Source: JARRPM01 sp963765545 (lineage in GTDB: Bacteria; Pseudomonadota; Gammaproteobacteria; Pseudomonadales; Halieaceae). Taken from it: a stretch of 64,000 nucleotides of DNA. Location: the NCBI GenBank assembly GCA_963765545.1, contig CAVXWW010000009.1, positions 682,001 through 746,000 on the forward strand, given 5' to 3'. Below are positions 60,623-64,000 of this stretch, in pieces (the first letter of the stretch is position 1; each line of letters starts with the position of its first letter). Position numbers and translations under genes: made by a program. The notes under the pieces were generated by a model. The model had not been told where the DNA came from. It was given only the letters and a program-made list of their open reading frames with translations, and ran no database searches.

Positions 60623-61442
60623 GGTATCGACAAGTTAAATCCTCGACACCACTTCAAAACGAGGCTTAGATCCTTCAAGCAACCGCCCTACTCCATTCAT
60701 CGAATGCACTGATCCTCAGATCTCGATAATGCTCAGCACGTACAAGATGCCTACCCAAGTTGAATAGATTTGATACCGCTGCATGGGCTGTCAAAAATCT
60801 CTGTGCCTGCCTCATACACTTGAACCGTCGGAATGCCGCACCACGCATCCCTCGTTCTCTCACCCTGGTGGCCTCGTGCGATTGCTCGGCTCGATTATTC
60901 TCATATTACTTGGTGCTATGAATTACATTTGGCATCAGCTCTCGAATAGCGACTGGGTTGCTTCGTAGCTTGTCCGTCACGATTTTCCTTGGCTCGCTGC
61001 CATGATTTCGTAGGAGGCGCGTGAAGAACCGCTTTGCAGCATCCCCATCACGGCGGTCCTGAAGGAATACATCTACTACCTCCCCTTCCTGGTCTACGGC
61101 TCTCGAAAGGTAATGTTGCTTGCCGTTGATCTTGACGAAGACTTCATCGATGAAGAAGGTGTCGCCATAGCCGCGATGGCGTCGTTTCAATCTACTTGCG
61201 TATAGAGCACCAAATTTGATGCACCAGAGGCGGATCGATTCCCGAGTGACGGCAATGCCTCGTTCAGCAAGTAGATCCTCGATGTCCCGGTTACTCAAAT
61301 TGAAACGATAGTAGAGCCAGAGAGCCTGCCCCACGAAGTGCTTTGGGTACGGCGTAGCTGATGACATCTGGCGGGAATCGGTGACGCTTATACGTATTCA
61401 TTCCCGGATTATCCCATTTCCGGCACTTTACTTGTCAGTACC
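60623..61442 (-). mobile_element. IS6-type insertion sequence, full length with a nonsense codon
   Basis: 820 bases from end GGTATCGACAAGTTAAATCC to TTACTTGTCAGTACC. The transposase frame from 61367 reads through DEVFVKINGKQHYL (first Asp) and KIVTDKLRSNPV (second Asp), meets a TAA at 60906-60908 after VIHSTK, and resumes in the same frame (YENNRAEQSHEATRVRERG, with the Glu) to SAFDEWSRAVA. A short in-frame insert (GAAF) follows RERGMR. The 28-base insert is at its first position. Confidence 0.88.
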
Positions 61443-61736
61443 CCATGAAGTGTTGAACGGCAGCTAACGCATCCGGGTTATTGGCAAGTCGACTAACCGG
61501 CCTAGATACGGGCCGGGGTGCTCGCGCTTCCACCTCTTTGCGGCTTTTAGAGCACGCAACCGATGTGTATCGGTTTCCGGGAGTTCGTGATATCCGGGGG
61601 AGGGCAACTGGCTTTTCCTGATATAGGATCTACCCTTAAGTGTGCCGAGTGAGTCGGGACGCATTGCATAGCCAGCTCGAAGACTGTGACACATGACTTG
61701 CTGACTGATAATTTCTATAAAATGATAAGGAAACTA
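61443..61736. other. Gene-free stretch
   Basis: A minus-strand frame at 61464-61694 (ALKAAKRWKREHPGPYLGR) is protein-like but has no start context or relatives that I recognise; it may be a gene tail. The region before 61737 is AT-rich and may hold the promoter of the next gene. Confidence 0.35.
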
Positions 61737-62378
61737 ATGATGAAAGCAATAATTACAAGTCTATTACTACTATGTTCCTCCTTAGCCGCTGCGCAAGTGC
61801 TGGAGGTGAACATCTGGCAGCCCATGCCGGGTATGGCAGGACAAACCGTGCAGTATGGAAAGGAAGCAGAAGGCATCGTGAATGAGCTCGGTGGCAATGC
61901 AATGGTAGGTCAGGACCGCAATGGCAACTTGCACTTCGTAACCAGCCACAAAAACTGGGCTGAATGGGCAGCCTTTCAGAAGAAAAGAACAGACAGCAAG
62001 GCCTGGACAAGCTTTTTGTCTAAGATCGGCGACAAGCCATCTGCAACACTGGTTAAAAACTACCTTCTGAACACTCCGTCACCTGGGGCGGACGGGGCAG
62101 TCTACCAGGTATACATCTGGCAGCCGGAACTGGGTCGCGGTGCTGACCTGATTCAGGCAGGCATGAAGGCTAAGGCAATCCATGAAAAAGAGGGTGTTGC
62201 TGTGACAATCCATGTCGACCAGATGCAGAACATGCATTACGTTATGAACTACGAAAGCTGGGAGGCCTGGGCCAAATTCCAGGACAGTCCGCACCCGGAG
62301 TTTCAGGCATTTATGCAGGAGTTATCTAAGAATCCCTCCGGCAGAATGATCGAGGTATACACAGCCAGTGCACGCTAA
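61737..62378 (+). CDS. Secreted protein with two NIPSNAP-like (dimeric alpha-beta barrel) units
   Basis: 213 residues. Signal peptide (AIITSLLLLCSSLAAAQ). The mature protein is an internal duplication: VLEVNIWQPMPGMAGQTVQY and VYQVYIWQPELGRGADLIQA start each half, and each continues through HFVTSHKNWAEWAAFQ or HYVMNYESWEAWAKFQ. The pattern is that of ferredoxin-like NIPSNAP/stress-responsive barrel domains. AAGGA lies before ATG codons at 61737 and 61740. Function unknown; periplasmic location. Neighbours are IS debris, so no context helps. Confidence 0.75.
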   Translation: MMKAIITSLLLLCSSLAAAQVLEVNIWQPMPGMAGQTVQYGKEAEGIVNELGGNAMVGQDRNGNLHFVTSHKNWAEWAAFQKKRTDSKAWTSFLSKIGDKPSATLVKNYLLNTPSPGADGAVYQVYIWQPELGRGADLIQAGMKAKAIHEKEGVAVTIHVDQMQNMHYVMNYESWEAWAKFQDSPHPEFQAFMQELSKNPSGRMIEVYTASAR

Positions 62379-62840
62379 GTAAAGGCGGAGTCAAGGGCTG
62401 CTGGGGCAATTTACTCTCAGCATACCGATGCCTTACATGAACCCAAGCGAGTGATGGCCACCGGGCGTGCTGAATTCCCTGCTAACAATCTGATCCTGTT
62501 AATGGGATACCAATTTGCCAACCACAGGCCGATCTGGATGCATGGGTTGAGAGCTATAACCACGAACGCTGCCATCAGGGTAAGCTGTGTTGCGGGCGTA
62601 ATTCCATGCAAACGTTGCTCGACGGAGGCGAGCTGTGAGAAGTAAAGGTCAGTGGATTAAACTGATCTGACCACGGTAGGGCTACAAGGCCGATAACTGT
62701 CAGATCAGGTCTCGACCATTACACCCAGCCATTGTTTCAGCTTTTCGAATGAGACTCAGCGATACCAGCCCCCTCAATTGAACCATACCCGCCGTTCTTA
62801 CAGGCCTGCATCAAGACTTCTCATGATTGTCGCGTGTTTT
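62379..62840. other. Gene-free stretch
   Basis: AATTTGCCAACCACAGGCC at about 62511 resembles the end of the integrase-like repeat family. Otherwise nothing is recognised. Confidence 0.35.
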
Positions 62841-62963
62841 TTATAGCCCGCCCGCCTGGTCTATTCGCTTGGCAACTTCAGCCAGCTCTCTAAGCGCACG
62901 ACGGACTAACTTGGGGTTCTGCCTTAGCTCATCGATGATCTTTGCCGCATCGTCCCTCTTCAC
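62841..62963 (-). CDS. Very small helical protein
   Basis: 40 residues from a GTG at 62963 with CGGAG five bases before it: KRDDAAKIIDELRQNPKLVR, then RALRELAEVAKRIDQAGGL. Strongly helical and charged. No family is recognised. It may be a complete small protein or the tail of a lost gene; upstream lies the truncated crotonase on the other strand. Confidence 0.4.
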   Translation of the reverse strand: MKRDDAAKIIDELRQNPKLVRRALRELAEVAKRIDQAGGL

Positions 62964-62982
62964 TTTGACTCCGGTGTTTCTA

Positions 62983-63412
62983 AGCCGCCATCGCCCTGTG
63001 TGCAGATATCGTCTTGGCATCCCATTCTGCCGCACTGAAGGTAGTGCAGGTACCCCAGTTGGGGATCGTGGCAGACCTGGGTGCCAACTGGCTGTTGCCA
63101 CGTATCATCGGCCGGTCACGCGCGCTAGGCGCCTGTATCACCGGGGAGACCCTGCCAGCCCCGCGGCTGCAGGAGTGGGGACTGGTATGGGAATGCGTGG
63201 AAGGTGAGCAGTTGCTGGCAAGGGCAAAAGCGCTGGCCGCGCAGATGGCCAGTGTGCCGGCTGCGACGATCGTGGCCACGCGCCGGTTGATCGACGGGGC
63301 ATCCCGGAACAGTTTTTCCGGCACTATTGAGCAGGAGCGCCAATGCCAGGAGGAGCTCTGTGACACTCCTTTTTTTACCGATTCAGTCACGCGATTCCTG
63401 GACCGGCGCTAG
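62983..63412 (+). pseudogene. Enoyl-CoA hydratase/isomerase, 5' truncated
   Basis: The open frame without a start reads AIALCADIVLASHSAALKVV, PQLGIVADLGANWLLPRIIG, then EWGLVWECVEGEQLLARAKA and ends FLDRR. This is the central and C-terminal part of a crotonase (PaaG-like: ALxCDIVxAS, PxxGLxxDxGxxWLLPRxxG). The first 100 residues, with the first oxyanion-hole segment, are missing. Any ATG start (63014) would give only a non-functional core. Confidence 0.82.
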
Positions 63413-63498
63413 CCGGTTTCCCCGGTTGCGGGCAGCGGCCTGCGCGCCTATCCTCATGGCAAGACCCCACCGAATCGAGATGTCGTAGCAGGGTAGAA

Positions 63499-64000
63499 AT
63501 GAAGATGAACCAGTCCGGAGCACCTGACAGCTGGCTTTCGCGGGAAGGCAGTGCCTTCCCACTGGGAGCAACCTGGATTCCCGAAGAGCGGGCCTACAAT
63601 TTTGCCCTGTATTCGAAGCATGCGACACAGATCAGCTTACTGTTATTTCGGGAAGAGGATGTTATCGCACCAGTGGTTGAGTTCAGGTTTGACTACCGGG
63701 TGAACAAGTCCGGCAGGATCTGGCACTGCCGGCTGCCCAGGGACCAGATGCGGGGCGCCACCCACTACGCCTACCAGGTAGACGGCCCGCGAGGTGGCCG
63801 GGCCCACGACCTGCACGCTTTCGACGCCCAGAAAATTCTGCTCGACCCTTATGCCAAGCAGGTTTACTTCCCGGAGAGTTTTGATCGAGAAACCGCCAAA
63901 TGGCCCGGTCCGAATATGGGGCGCGCACCACTCGGTGTGTTGTTTGAAGACCATGCCGAGTTCGACTGGGGCGACGACAGAGTGCGTTTCCACGAACACG
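63499..64000 (+). CDS. glgX: Glycogen debranching enzyme/isoamylase (GlgX type), 5' part only
   Basis: The first 167 residues of a larger gene that runs off the window. They form the N-terminal CBM48 domain of GlgX/TreX-type enzymes: LGATWIPEERAYNFALYSKH, ISLLLFREED, YAYQVDGPRGG, ILLDPYAKQV and APLGVLFEDHAEFDWGDD are characteristic. The enzyme removes alpha-1,6 branches from glycogen. The ATG at 63499 (a second ATG at 63505) has a weak AGGG. Catalytic residues are outside the window. Confidence 0.9.
   Translation, partial: MKMNQSGAPDSWLSREGSAFPLGATWIPEERAYNFALYSKHATQISLLLFREEDVIAPVVEFRFDYRVNKSGRIWHCRLPRDQMRGATHYAYQVDGPRGGRAHDLHAFDAQKILLDPYAKQVYFPESFDRETAKWPGPNMGRAPLGVLFEDHAEFDWGDDRVRFHEH

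Noticed and set aside
60615..61450. Target-site duplication around the full-length IS6 copy
   Set aside because: Flanks GGGGTAAG and CCATGAAG do not match.
1..64000. CRISPR arrays, tRNA and rRNA genes, toxin-antitoxin or phage defence modules
   Set aside because: I looked for regularly spaced repeats, tRNA T-loop signatures and typical defence motifs and found none; the spaced repeats present are IS ends.

Overview
The window looks like accessory chromosomal DNA of a Gram-negative, aerobic, probably marine gammaproteobacterium. I infer this from the TonB-dependent receptor, Dps, YqgE/AlgH, the Coq7/UbiG ubiquinone genes, a PQQ-type sugar dehydrogenase, a Baeyer-Villiger monooxygenase, a bacterial P450, an acyl-CoA dehydrogenase and paired DUF1254/DUF1214 proteins. 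A Halieaceae/Spongiibacteraceae-like affiliation would fit, but nothing here proves it. I saw no rRNA, tRNA or CRISPR array.

The main feature of the layout is alternation. Short blocks of one to four intact metabolic or envelope genes are separated by decayed insertion sequences. At least fourteen loci carry ends or pieces of one IS6-type element (ends close to GGTACTGACAAGTTAA). One copy is nearly intact (51727-52528), one is full length but broken by a stop codon (60623-61442), and two are compact mini-elements (9705-9906 and 24968-25275). A second family, with an rve/DDE integrase-like transposase, is present as two full-length but frameshifted copies (40895-41990 and 56505-57630). A third integrase-like family is present as two copies with nearly the same internal deletion (29645-30217 and 49375-49958) and several solo ends. 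Single fragments of IS256, Tn3 and IS3 transposases complete the set. Many host genes have been cut by these elements: a TetR regulator, a UxaA-like dehydratase, a cold-shock gene, two crotonases, a DUF1214 gene, an outer-membrane protein, a small secreted protein and others.

Region by region: 0-10 kb holds a phospholipase D-VTT fusion, a P450, a pentapeptide-repeat membrane protein, a hotdog thioesterase and a Baeyer-Villiger monooxygenase. 10-20 kb holds a DUF418 membrane protein, a broken UxaA-like gene, a beheaded TetR gene coupled to a hydrolase, YqgE, a PQQ sugar dehydrogenase, a glycine-rich stress-type protein, Dps and an exported acetamidase-like protein. 22-31 kb holds a lipid and envelope block: a fatty acid desaturase, a diacylglycerol-kinase-type lipid kinase, a PlsC acyltransferase, a four-gene tripartite ABC exporter (adaptor, ATPase, two permeases) and a WaaP-like kinase. 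32-44 kb holds a sarcosine-oxidase-like flavoenzyme, an exported amidohydrolase, DUF4336, a dienelactone-hydrolase-like protein, a VOC protein, an alpha/beta hydrolase next to an acetoacetate-decarboxylase-like protein, and an acyl-CoA dehydrogenase. 44-52 kb holds a TonB receptor, coq7-ubiG, an exported Rossmann-fold protein and a GPH-type transporter. 52-64 kb holds two DUF1254/DUF1214 proteins, two lipoproteins, a duplicated NIPSNAP-like secreted protein and the start of a glycogen debranching enzyme.

Functionally the intact genes suggest catabolism of hydrophobic or oxygenated organic compounds (P450, BVMO, acyl-CoA dehydrogenase, hydrolases, TonB uptake) and membrane lipid remodelling. 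They are not one pathway. The window reads as a mosaic built and eroded by repeated IS activity.
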